From contig NZ_JAIUDQ010000014.1 of NCBI RefSeq assembly GCF_020164435.1, positions 62,001-126,000 of the forward strand: a stretch of 64,000 bases of DNA, in the 5' to 3' direction. The translations under genes and the position numbers were made by a program. The notes beneath the pieces were generated by a model. The model worked only from the letters and a program-made list of their open reading frames with translations, ran no database searches and was not told the DNA's origin. Position 1 is the stretch's first letter. Each line of letters begins with the position of its first letter. This document shows positions 55,623-63,666 of this stretch, piece after piece. Origin of the DNA: Phyllobacterium lublinensis. GTDB lineage: Bacteria > Pseudomonadota > Alphaproteobacteria > Rhizobiales > Rhizobiaceae.

Positions 55623-56282
55623 TCAAGCGTTAAAGTGCTCAATTACCCCCTTGATGCCGCGAACGCTTTCTGCAACGACCCGCGCTGCTCTCCGACACTC
55701 TGCCGTCCCGACGTTACCCCACAGATGCACGATTCCGTCGGCGACAGTCACTTTGATATCGAGCCCTTCCAGACCGGTGTTTTCTCCAAGGCGGATCGTG
55801 ACGCTGCGCTGAATGGCTTCATCGCCTGTCGCCGTAGCATCCGGCTTCGCCGATAGAACCGCCTGGAGCAGGTCGGCCCGGCTCACGATGCCGACCAATT
55901 CACCAGTTCTCGTAACGGGAATGCGCTTTATGGAATGCTCCTGCATGAGCTGTGCGACGCGCTTGAGTGAGGTATCTTCATCGATCGTGACCGGATCTTG
56001 TGTCATAACGTCGCCGACCCGCCATGAGCTGCGCTTCACATAAGAATCAGCTCGCTTTTCGGCAGGCATATCCATTTCCGCGAGGGAGGCAACACCTCTG
56101 CTTCCCAATTCCGTTCGGCGGATCAGGTCCCCTTCGCTGATGATGCCCACCAGATGGCCCTCATCGTCAACTACAGGAATCCCGCTGACCGAATTGTCGA
56201 TCATTACTTCAGCGGCATGCCTGACGCTGTTGTCGGGCGATATTGTGATTATCCTCGTTGTCATTACATCTTTAGCACGCAT
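55623..56282 (-). CDS. CBS-BON domain protein
   Basis: A 219-residue protein with two CBS domains (about residues 1-60 and 90-145; MRAKDVMTTRIITISP, VGIISEGDLIRR, VGDVMTQDPVTI, VGIVSRADLLQA) and a C-terminal BON domain (150-218; VTVADGIVHLWGNVG). CBS pairs bind adenine nucleotides and BON domains bind membranes or macromolecules, so an energy-sensing role is plausible. The frame extends to 56495, but the CBS domain begins at ATG 56282. It is convergent with fabI and divergent from the cco operon. Confidence 0.9.
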   Translation of the reverse strand: MRAKDVMTTRIITISPDNSVRHAAEVMIDNSVSGIPVVDDEGHLVGIISEGDLIRRTELGSRGVASLAEMDMPAEKRADSYVKRSSWRVGDVMTQDPVTIDEDTSLKRVAQLMQEHSIKRIPVTRTGELVGIVSRADLLQAVLSAKPDATATGDEAIQRSVTIRLGENTGLEGLDIKVTVADGIVHLWGNVGTAECRRAARVVAESVRGIKGVIEHFNA

Positions 56283-56751
56283 CTCAGTTGCGACTCCAAT
56301 GAGATTAAGTACTGAATTCCGCTTAAAGAGATTATTCCTGTTGCAACAATTCGACAACAAGCTCATGCGCAGTTTGCGCTTGTCTCCCGTTGCAGCAATA
56401 GGCCACGCAGTTTCAGACTGGCAATTGGCGCAAACCGGAAACAATACGTGAACCCATTCGCCTTCCGGCAGCAAATAGCTACGAGGAGCAACCAACCGAC
56501 ATTGTCCGCTTCGTGAAGACCCTCACTGGGTGAAGCGAAGTTGCTGGGAAGTGGCCGTAACGAAAACAGCCCTTCGCTTGTCGTTGTCTTTTGCAATCGC
56601 ACTCAATCGGATGGGCCTTTTACAGCGTTCGAGCGCGATGACGGCCATGGGCTTTCCGGTCGCAATTGCGGCTGTGCTTTTTTCAATCAAAGAGTAAAAT
56701 GATCGTGGTCAAACGAACTTGCAGTTCAGGCATGACGCGGGGGCAATCAGA
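56283..56751. other. 469-bp region between the CBS-BON gene and ccoN
   Basis: No convincing gene. It should hold promoters for both flanking genes. A candidate FNR/FixK box lies at 56699-56712, described separately. A GGGGGC ribosome site for ccoN lies near 56740. Nothing else is recognised. Confidence 0.45.
56699..56712 (+). promoter_or_regulatory. candidate FNR/FixK box upstream of ccoN
   Basis: ATGATCGTGGTCAA matches the TTGAT-N4-ATCAA consensus with one mismatch in each half (GTCAA is a tolerated FixK half). Such boxes control cco/fix operons in Rhizobiales. A class II position would place the transcript start only about 5 bases before ATG 56752, which is tight, so the call is tentative. 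Confidence 0.38.
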
Positions 56752-58410
56752 ATGATTTCACAATTGACCGGTATCGAGAGAATCGTTGCCGCTTTCACCT
56801 TCCTCATCTTGATCTGTTTCGGAGTGGCCATGGCCGCCGGCGGTCGTGATGACCTAATCGGCACCCATGGCTGGGTCATTTCGCTTGCCGGCATTGCGGG
56901 GGCAATCGCTCTCTTGCGCGGCTACGATGCCCCAGACCCGTCACCCGACAGGCTCTCCGAATATTACGACGATCCGAGCAAGGCGGGCATCATCCTGACC
57001 CTGATCTGGGGCGTGATCGGGATGCTCGTAGGCGTGTGGGTCGCCGCGCTGCTCGCCTGGCCTGAACTCACCTTCGACGCCGCATGGGCAGGCTTCGGCC
57101 GACTGCGACCGGTCCACACCAGCGGCGTTATCTTCGGCTTCGGCGGCAACGCCTTGATCGCCACCTCGTTGCATGTCCTGCAGCGGACGACACGTGCACG
57201 ACTGCCTGATCAATTCAGCCCCTGGTTTGTCCTGTTCGGCTACAACCTCTTTTGCGTTCTTGCCGCGAGTGGCTATCTTATGGGGATCACCCAATCCAAG
57301 GAATATGCCGAGCCGGAATGGTATGCCGACATCTGGCTGGTCGTCGTCTGGGTCGTCTATTTCTCGATCTATATCCGAACGCTCATGCGCCGCAAGGAAC
57401 CGCATATCTACGTCGCCAACTGGTACTACATGGCCTTCATCCTCGTCGTCGCCCTTTTGCACATCATCAACAATCTTGCCGTTCCAGTATCGTTGGGACA
57501 TGTAAAGAGCTATTCCGCATTTTCCGGGGTTCAGGATGCGATGACGCAATGGTGGTACGGCCACAACGCGGTCGCATTTTTCCTTACCGCCGGTTTCCTT
57601 GGAATGATGTACTACTACCTCCCGAAGCGGGCCGGACGCCCGATTTATTCCTACAGGATGTCGATCATCAGCTTCTGGGGTATCACCTTCATGTATATGT
57701 GGGCGGGCTCGCACCACCTCCATTACACTGCCCTCCCGCACTGGGTTCAGAGCCTTGGCATGGCTTTTTCGGTGGTCCTGCTTGTTCCCTCCTGGGCCTC
57801 AGCCGGAAACGCGCTTCTCACGCTGAACGGAGCTTGGCACAAGGTCAGGGACGACGCTGTCCTTCGCTTCATGATGCTCGCTGCGATCTTTTATGGGCTT
57901 GCGACATTCGAAGGCTCGTTCATGGCCATCCGCGCCGTCAACTCGTTGTCACATTATACCGACTGGACGATCGGTCACGTTCATGCCGGAGCGCTCGGCT
58001 GGGTGGCTATGATCACTTACGGCTCGCTCTATGCATTGACACCATGGCTCTGGAAGCGACCCGCACTCTATTCTGCGAAGCTGGTCGAATGGCATTTCTG
58101 GCTCGCCCTGTCTGGAACCGTAATCTACGTTTTTGCAATGTGGAATTCCGGAGTGATCCAGGGCCTCATGTGGCGGACCTACAACGATAGCGGAACGTTG
58201 AACTACACCTTCGTCGACTCGCTCGTCGCGATGCACCCCTACTACATTGCGCGCACGATCGGCGGCTTGCTCTTCCTGAGCGGCGCGGTAATCGCCCTCT
58301 ACAACATCGTGATGACGATCCGCACGCCCGTGCCTGCTGCCTCGGAATCTGCCTCAGACATTCCCTTCGTGTTTGAGCCTGCAGCACCGACCGCCCCTGC
58401 TGGAGAGTAA
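56752..58410 (+). CDS. ccoN: cytochrome-c oxidase cbb3-type subunit I
   Basis: Catalytic heme-copper subunit of the high-affinity cbb3 oxidase, 552 residues, about 12 to 14 membrane helices. His-rich helix segments expected for heme b, heme b3 and CuB are present: FGRLRPVHTSGVIFGFGGNA, QWWYGHNAVAFFLTAGFLG, WAGSHHLHYTALPHW and DWTIGHVHAGALGWVAM. ATG 56752 (MISQLTGIERIV) has GGGGGC upstream; a TTG at 56719 extends the frame but is not needed. First gene of the cco operon; ccoO follows after 2 bp. Confidence 0.96.
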   Translation: MISQLTGIERIVAAFTFLILICFGVAMAAGGRDDLIGTHGWVISLAGIAGAIALLRGYDAPDPSPDRLSEYYDDPSKAGIILTLIWGVIGMLVGVWVAALLAWPELTFDAAWAGFGRLRPVHTSGVIFGFGGNALIATSLHVLQRTTRARLPDQFSPWFVLFGYNLFCVLAASGYLMGITQSKEYAEPEWYADIWLVVVWVVYFSIYIRTLMRRKEPHIYVANWYYMAFILVVALLHIINNLAVPVSLGHVKSYSAFSGVQDAMTQWWYGHNAVAFFLTAGFLGMMYYYLPKRAGRPIYSYRMSIISFWGITFMYMWAGSHHLHYTALPHWVQSLGMAFSVVLLVPSWASAGNALLTLNGAWHKVRDDAVLRFMMLAAIFYGLATFEGSFMAIRAVNSLSHYTDWTIGHVHAGALGWVAMITYGSLYALTPWLWKRPALYSAKLVEWHFWLALSGTVIYVFAMWNSGVIQGLMWRTYNDSGTLNYTFVDSLVAMHPYYIARTIGGLLFLSGAVIALYNIVMTIRTPVPAASESASDIPFVFEPAAPTAPAGE

Positions 58411-58412
58411 AC

Positions 58413-59144
58413 ATGTTCAATTTTCATTATCGGCTTGAGCGCAACGCTATCGGCTTCGTCATCGCCATCATTGTCGTCGCGAGCATCGGCGGCTTCATCG
58501 AAATCGCTCCGCTATTCACCATCGACGAAACCGTGGAAAAAGCACCGGACATGCGGGTTTACACGCCGCTTGAGGTTGCCGGCCGCAACATCTACATCCG
58601 GGAGGGCTGCTATGCCTGCCACTCCCAGATGATCCGCACGTTGCGCGACGAGGTGGAGCGCTACGGCCCCTATTCGCTTGCGGTGGAGTCGAAATACGAT
58701 CATCCGATGCTGTGGGGCTCGAAGCGGACCGGACCGGACCTTGCCCGCGTGGGCGGCAAATACTCGAACGACTGGATGACCGCGCACCTCAACAACCCGC
58801 GTGACGTCGTTCCCGAGTCGAACATGCCCGCCTATCGTTGGCTGTTGCGCAACCAGTTGAAGACAGATGATCTGGGCGAACACCTGGCCGCGTTGCGGGC
58901 GGTGGGCGTGCCCTACACTGACGAGATGATCGCAAACGCGCCGAAGGACGCCATTGGCCAGGCCAATCCGGACACCGACCTGGCAGCTGGAGTGACTGAG
59001 CGGTACGGCGACAAGACCGACGTGAGCCTATTTGACGGAAACCAAGGCGCGGTCACCGAGATGGATGCAGTGGTGGCCTACCTCCAGGTCCTCGGACATT
59101 TGACGGACGCCGCCCATACCACGCCGCAGAACGAGGTGGAATGA
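58413..59144 (+). CDS. ccoO: cytochrome-c oxidase cbb3-type subunit II
   Basis: Membrane-anchored monoheme cytochrome c, 243 residues. One N-terminal helix (NAIGFVIAIIVVASIGGFIE) is followed by the heme motif CYACH (Cys66, Cys69, His70) in REGCYACHSQMIRTLRDE. A distal Met ligand is likely in VPESNMPAYRW. It passes electrons from CcoP to CcoN. It lies between ccoN and ccoQ with gaps of one or two bases. Confidence 0.96.
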   Translation: MFNFHYRLERNAIGFVIAIIVVASIGGFIEIAPLFTIDETVEKAPDMRVYTPLEVAGRNIYIREGCYACHSQMIRTLRDEVERYGPYSLAVESKYDHPMLWGSKRTGPDLARVGGKYSNDWMTAHLNNPRDVVPESNMPAYRWLLRNQLKTDDLGEHLAALRAVGVPYTDEMIANAPKDAIGQANPDTDLAAGVTERYGDKTDVSLFDGNQGAVTEMDAVVAYLQVLGHLTDAAHTTPQNEVE

Positions 59145-59145
59145 C

Positions 59146-59319
59146 ATGACGATCGATCATGAAATGTTGACGGGCTTTTCGAAAACATTCGGGTTGTTCT
59201 ACCTGATTGCAATGTCGATCGGCGTGTTGATCTATGCTTACTGGCCCTCGAATAAGAAGCCGTTTGATCGTGCTGCCAAGGCTGTGGTCTCCGACGAAGA
59301 GGACAAGCCATGTTTGTAG
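59146..59319 (+). CDS. ccoQ: cbb3-type oxidase subunit IV (CcoQ)
   Basis: A 57-residue single-span protein: MTIDHEMLTGFSKTFGLFYL at the start, helix about residues 14-33, then YWPSNKKPFDRAAK, typical of CcoQ. It stabilises the cbb3 complex. ATG 59146 is 1 bp after the ccoO stop, and its last 10 bp overlap ccoP, so all are translationally coupled. Confidence 0.92.
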   Translation: MTIDHEMLTGFSKTFGLFYLIAMSIGVLIYAYWPSNKKPFDRAAKAVVSDEEDKPCL

Positions 59320-60215
59320 GCGAACGCGACCCCTTCACCGGGCATCAAACAACCGGGCATGAATGGAATGGCATCAAGGAACTGAACACGCCCGTTCCGA
59401 GACCAGTGTACTTTTTTCTCATCACCATGGGGGTGTTCGCGCTGGCCTGGACTCTGCTCATGCCGAGTTGGCCGTATGGATCGGGATACTTCAAAGGACT
59501 GCTCGGCGTTGACCAGAAGCAGGCGGTCGCCAAGTCGATTGAGGAAGCCACAACGGGGCGCGCGCATTGGATGACCCGAATCGAAGAGGAAGACCTCTTG
59601 CAAATCCAGTCCGACACCGACCTGATGCACATCGTGCGCGAGGACGGCCGCACGCTTTTTGGCGACAACTGCGCGGCGTGCCATGGGGCGAACGCCAAGG
59701 GCAATAAGGGTTACCCAAACATCGCGCAGGCTCCGATGCTGTGGGGCGACGATCCGCAAACCGTGTTGCAGACCGTAACGGTTGGCATCAATGGCACGGA
59801 TCCCAATACCCGTGTCTCGCAGATGCTCGCCTTTGGCCGCGATGGGATGTTGACAAAGGACCAGGTCTCGCAATTGGCAGGTTTCGTAGTATCGCTGTCT
59901 GACCCGACGACGGTCACTGACAACAACAAGGAAGACATGGCCAAGGGAAAAGACCTCTTTGCCACGAATTGTGTCGCCTGCCACGGTAATGATGCCAAAG
60001 GCATCGTCGAAAGCGGTGCTCCGAACCTCACGGACAACCATTGGACCTATGGAGGTGGCCGAGGCGACATCTACCAGACCATCTATTCGGGCCGCCAGGG
60101 CCATATGCCGAGTTGGGGCAAACGCCTTACCCCTGCGCAGATCAAGATCATCACGCTTTATCTTCTGGATCTGAGGAAGCAGGCGGTTGGGCCGGTGACG
60201 GGCGGTGCATCATGA
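59310..60215 (+). CDS. ccoP: cytochrome-c oxidase cbb3-type subunit III
   Basis: Diheme cytochrome c, 301 residues. An N-terminal helix (VYFFLITMGVFALAWTLLM, about 33-51) anchors it. The two heme motifs are CAACH (121-125) and CVACH (221-225), each followed by a short G-x-x-A-K-G segment. It accepts electrons from soluble cytochrome c. The stop overlaps the start of the next small gene by 4 bp (ATGA). Confidence 0.96.
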   Translation: MFVGERDPFTGHQTTGHEWNGIKELNTPVPRPVYFFLITMGVFALAWTLLMPSWPYGSGYFKGLLGVDQKQAVAKSIEEATTGRAHWMTRIEEEDLLQIQSDTDLMHIVREDGRTLFGDNCAACHGANAKGNKGYPNIAQAPMLWGDDPQTVLQTVTVGINGTDPNTRVSQMLAFGRDGMLTKDQVSQLAGFVVSLSDPTTVTDNNKEDMAKGKDLFATNCVACHGNDAKGIVESGAPNLTDNHWTYGGGRGDIYQTIYSGRQGHMPSWGKRLTPAQIKIITLYLLDLRKQAVGPVTGGAS

Positions 60216-60400
60216 ACTTGAACATTGCCCGACCGAAACTGTTAATCTCGCTTGTCGTCGCCACTGGTCTCAGCCTGGTGATATTGGCGAACATTCATCT
60301 GGTTTACGTTGCAATCCAATCGCGGCCCGATTGCGTCGACCATTTGAAAGTCAAGGGTCAGCAGTCGGGAACTTACCGCGCAGCTGATTCAGCATGTTGA
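60212..60400 (+). CDS. small membrane protein in the cco operon
   Basis: A 62-residue protein with one helix (LLISLVVATGLSLVILANIHLVYVA) and a short tail with two Cys (RPDCVDHLKVKG, ADSAC). It overlaps the ccoP stop by 4 bp, so it is translated with the operon. It occupies the place of fixG/ccoG but is far too short and has no ferredoxin motif. I know no assigned function; the two Cys could bind a metal or form a disulfide. Confidence 0.8.
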   Translation: MNLNIARPKLLISLVVATGLSLVILANIHLVYVAIQSRPDCVDHLKVKGQQSGTYRAADSAC

Positions 60401-60446
60401 CTCACGCTCATTTAGGCAAGGCAAGCGGCATAGGGAGAGGCTTCCG

Positions 60447-61235
60447 ATGAGAATTCCAGAAACGGTTCCGCCACTTCCAAAGGCAGTCGACCGCAAAAGA
60501 CACATTTCGCCGGACGAGGCATTCGCCTGGTTTGCGCAGGGCTGGCACGATCTATGGACCGTGCCCTTTCCTAGTCTTCTCTATGGCGCTGGGGTGGCGG
60601 CAATCTCGCTCGCAATCGCTGCGGGAATTCTCTTGTACCAACTGGATTTCGCATTCTTTCCAGCGCTTGCAGGCTTCCTAGTCGTCGGGCCGGCGCTCGC
60701 GACAGGCCTCTACGTCAAGAGCCGCCGCCTGTCCAAGGGGTTGCCGGTTACACTGGCGTCCATGGTGATCCCAGAGCGCGGCACGAGCCAGCACGTACTG
60801 TTCGTCGGAGCCGTCCTGTTGGGATTAATGCTGCTGTGGATGCGCGCTGCAGTGCTCCTTTACGCGCTTTTCTTCGGCTGGCGACCATTCCCAGGCATGG
60901 ACCATATCATCCCCATGCTGTTCGGCACTCCGACCGGCATTGCGATGCTGGTGATCGGGGTTGCCATCGGCGGGATTTTTGCAGCCTTTGCCTTTGCCAT
61001 CAGCGTTTTTTCCATTCCCATGGTTTTGGACAAAAGGTTTGATGCGTTCACCGCCATGGGAACAAGCATATCCATCGTCTGGAACAATCTGCCCGTGATG
61101 TTGCTGTGGGGCGCAATCGTGCTGAGTCTGACGCTCATCGCGTTGCTTTCTGGGATGATTGGATTCATCGTCATTTTCCCACTGCTGGGTCATGCGACCT
61201 GGCATGCGTACGTGACAATGCGCGACCCGGATTGA
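60447..61235 (+). CDS. DUF2189 family integral membrane protein
   Basis: A 262-residue protein with about six helices (for example LLYGAGVAAISLAIAAGILLY, FVGAVLLGLMLLWMRAAVLL, LLWGAIVLSLTLIALLSGMI). The RHISPDEAFAWFAQGWHDLW start and the SRRLSKG loop fit DUF2189 (COG5473). Members occur in cco operons of alphaproteobacteria, but their role in oxidase assembly is untested. It lies 46 bp after the 62-aa gene and 5 bp before ccoI, where fixGH would normally be. Confidence 0.88.
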   Translation: MRIPETVPPLPKAVDRKRHISPDEAFAWFAQGWHDLWTVPFPSLLYGAGVAAISLAIAAGILLYQLDFAFFPALAGFLVVGPALATGLYVKSRRLSKGLPVTLASMVIPERGTSQHVLFVGAVLLGLMLLWMRAAVLLYALFFGWRPFPGMDHIIPMLFGTPTGIAMLVIGVAIGGIFAAFAFAISVFSIPMVLDKRFDAFTAMGTSISIVWNNLPVMLLWGAIVLSLTLIALLSGMIGFIVIFPLLGHATWHAYVTMRDPD

Positions 61236-61240
61236 CGGTC

Positions 61241-63505
61241 ATGACCTGCTGCACTCCTGCAACCCCTCTGGTCACTGCCGATGCCTTTCGTCCGTCGGCC
61301 CCGTGGGCCGAGGAACTCAGGCTGGCCAGCCGACGCGTTGGCGACGGCATACTTCAGACCGAAATCTCGGTGCCCTCGATCCACTGCGGCGGCTGCATCA
61401 ACAAGATCGAGCGCGGGCTGACCAAGCTGGACGGCGTGCAATACGTGCGGGTCAATCTGTCAAGCAAGAGATTGGTACTGCGCTGGTCGGAACTTGGGCC
61501 CCCTCCCGACGCAATTGGCGCGCTCAAGCAACTCGGCTTTAATGGGCACCTCTTCGATCCCACCGAGGCCGCAAAGCCGAGGGGCGATCTTCCAAGGCTG
61601 ATCCGGGCGCTCGCTGTTGCCGCGTTTGCGTCGATGAACATCATGTCGCTGTCGGTTTCCGTTTGGGCGGGTGCGGAAGGTTCAACCCGGGACATTCTTC
61701 ATTGGATATGTGCTGCCATCGCTCTGCCCGCGCTCCTCTACTCCGGGCGCGTCTTTTATGAGTCTGCCTGGCGCTCACTCTGGCACGGCCAAACCAACAT
61801 GGACGTGCCGATTTCAATCGGTATTGCCGCGGCATTCTCCCTCAGCGTCTACGACAGCTACCACGGTTATGATCATGCCTATTTTGATGCGGCCACGTCG
61901 CTGGTGTTTTTTCTGCTAATAGGACGAACGCTGGACTACGTTATGCGGGAACGCGCGCGCACGGCGGTTAAGGGCCTTGCGCAACTTTCGCCACGAGGTG
62001 CAATGACGATCAAGGCCGACGGCGAATTCGAATATCTGCCGTTGAAAGAGATCAGGCCAGGGACGCGTTTGTTGATCACAGCCGGCGAGCGGGTTCCGGT
62101 CGACTGCGCGGTCGACATCGGAATTTCCGATGTCGATTTCTCCCTCGTGACTGGGGAAAGCGCACCGCGCAAAGTTGAATCGGGCGCTGTCCTGCAAGCA
62201 GGGACACTCAATATCACTGGATCGTTGACGGTCGTCGCCGCTGCAACTGCCGAAGAGTCGTTTCTCGCTGAAATGATCCGGCTGATGGAAGCAGCCGAAT
62301 CCGGTAAGTCTGTCTATCGACGCATCGCCGATCGTGCGTCCGTACTATACGCGCCAGCGGTGCACATGACATCGCTCTTGAGCTTCCTCGGCTGGATGGT
62401 GATTCAAGGCGACGTTCACCAGGCAGCAACGATCGCTATTGCGGTTTTGATTATCACATGTCCCTGCGCTCTCGGGCTCGCCGTACCAATGGTGCAGGTC
62501 GTTGCGGCGTGCCGTCTCTTCGAAAACCGGATCATGGTCAGGGATGGATCGGCCATGGAGCGCCTCAACGAGATCAACACCGTTATTTTCGACAAGACCG
62601 GCACGCTCACATTGGGAGAGTTGCAGGTCGCCAACATTGATTTCATCGACCCGGATGCGCTTTCGGTGGCCGCCGGACTCGCGTCGCACTCGCGACATCC
62701 GAATGCCCGGGCTATATGCGCAGCCGCAAGCGTGCATGGCGCGACTTTTCACCGTTTCGACGAGGTAAAAGAATATCCGGGCCTGGGCTTGGAGGGCATT
62801 TATCAAGGGAAAAAGTATCGAATGGGGCGCTCGCTGTTTGCCTGCGGGACCGAAAGCAATTCCTCGGACACCGTTCTTACATGCGAGGGACGCCAGGTTG
62901 CCGCCATCTCATTTTCTGACAAGGTGCGTCCAGGGGCAAAGGCACTCGTCGACAAATTGCGAAGCGCGGGGATTTCTATGGAGATCGTTTCTGGGGACGG
63001 CATATCTGCCGTGAGGAAAGTCGCCGATGAGCTGGGCATTACCTACTACACTGCCGGCGTTTTGCCCGGGGGCAAACTTGACCGTGTCAAACAGCTGTGT
63101 AACCAAGGCCGGAAGGTCCTGATGGTCGGTGACGGACTAAACGACGCTCCCGCCCTCATGGCAGCGCACGTCTCGATGGCCCCGGCCAACGCTGCTGACG
63201 TTGGCCGCAACAACGCGGATTTCGTCTTTCTGCAAGACAGCCTTGATGCTGTGTTTCTTGCCTACAGGATTTCCCGCGATTCGGGCAAGTTGATCCGGCA
63301 AAACTTTGTCATTGCGATTGGTTACAATGTCTTGGCGCTGCCGGTTGCAATCCTTGGCTACGCGACACCTTTCGTCGCTGCATTGGCAATGTCACTGTCA
63401 TCCATAGTCGTTGTGGCCAATGCAATGAGGCTCAAGGGTGCGGCGGGGAAGGGTGAGACAAAGCCTTTTGGCCGAAAGTTGCAGTTGGGGAGAATGGCAG
63501 GATGA
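61241..63505 (+). CDS. ccoI: copper-translocating P-type ATPase CcoI
   Basis: P1B-type ATPase (FixI) that supplies copper for the CuB site of cbb3 oxidase. The 754-residue protein has an N-terminal HMA domain with HCGGC (Cys49, Cys52), the TGES actuator motif (LVTGESAPR), the membrane CPC motif (TCPCALG, 407-409), the phosphorylated Asp451 in DKTGTLT, HP in SRHPNA and GDGLNDAPAL. An extra CC pair sits at residues 3-4. ATG 61241 is taken because upstream sequence belongs to the DUF2189 gene. It overlaps ccoS by 4 bp. Confidence 0.95.
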   Translation: MTCCTPATPLVTADAFRPSAPWAEELRLASRRVGDGILQTEISVPSIHCGGCINKIERGLTKLDGVQYVRVNLSSKRLVLRWSELGPPPDAIGALKQLGFNGHLFDPTEAAKPRGDLPRLIRALAVAAFASMNIMSLSVSVWAGAEGSTRDILHWICAAIALPALLYSGRVFYESAWRSLWHGQTNMDVPISIGIAAAFSLSVYDSYHGYDHAYFDAATSLVFFLLIGRTLDYVMRERARTAVKGLAQLSPRGAMTIKADGEFEYLPLKEIRPGTRLLITAGERVPVDCAVDIGISDVDFSLVTGESAPRKVESGAVLQAGTLNITGSLTVVAAATAEESFLAEMIRLMEAAESGKSVYRRIADRASVLYAPAVHMTSLLSFLGWMVIQGDVHQAATIAIAVLIITCPCALGLAVPMVQVVAACRLFENRIMVRDGSAMERLNEINTVIFDKTGTLTLGELQVANIDFIDPDALSVAAGLASHSRHPNARAICAAASVHGATFHRFDEVKEYPGLGLEGIYQGKKYRMGRSLFACGTESNSSDTVLTCEGRQVAAISFSDKVRPGAKALVDKLRSAGISMEIVSGDGISAVRKVADELGITYYTAGVLPGGKLDRVKQLCNQGRKVLMVGDGLNDAPALMAAHVSMAPANAADVGRNNADFVFLQDSLDAVFLAYRISRDSGKLIRQNFVIAIGYNVLALPVAILGYATPFVAALAMSLSSIVVVANAMRLKGAAGKGETKPFGRKLQLGRMAG

Positions 63506-63666
63506 AAGACTTCTTCTACCTGATCCCAATTTCATTGGCGCTCGGTCTCGTAGGCTTGGTGCTGTTCCTCTGGTCTCTCAAGAACGGACAGTACGAGGAT
63601 CTGGACGGCGCGTCCGAACGGATTCTCTATGATGACGACAGACCTTCCGAGTCTTGCCTCGATTGA
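63502..63666 (+). CDS. ccoS: cbb3-type oxidase assembly protein CcoS
   Basis: A 54-residue protein with one helix (YLIPISLALGLVGLVLFLWSL) and the family tail NGQYEDLDGASERILYDDD. CcoS is needed to insert the heme and copper cofactors into CcoN. ATG 63502 overlaps the ccoI stop (ATGA) and follows GGCAGG. Last gene of the operon visible here. Confidence 0.94.
   Translation: MKDFFYLIPISLALGLVGLVLFLWSLKNGQYEDLDGASERILYDDDRPSESCLD

Noticed and set aside
57252-58190. 312-codon plus-strand frame inside ccoN
   Set aside because: Out of frame with ccoN and rich in Arg/Pro/His, as expected for a shifted frame.
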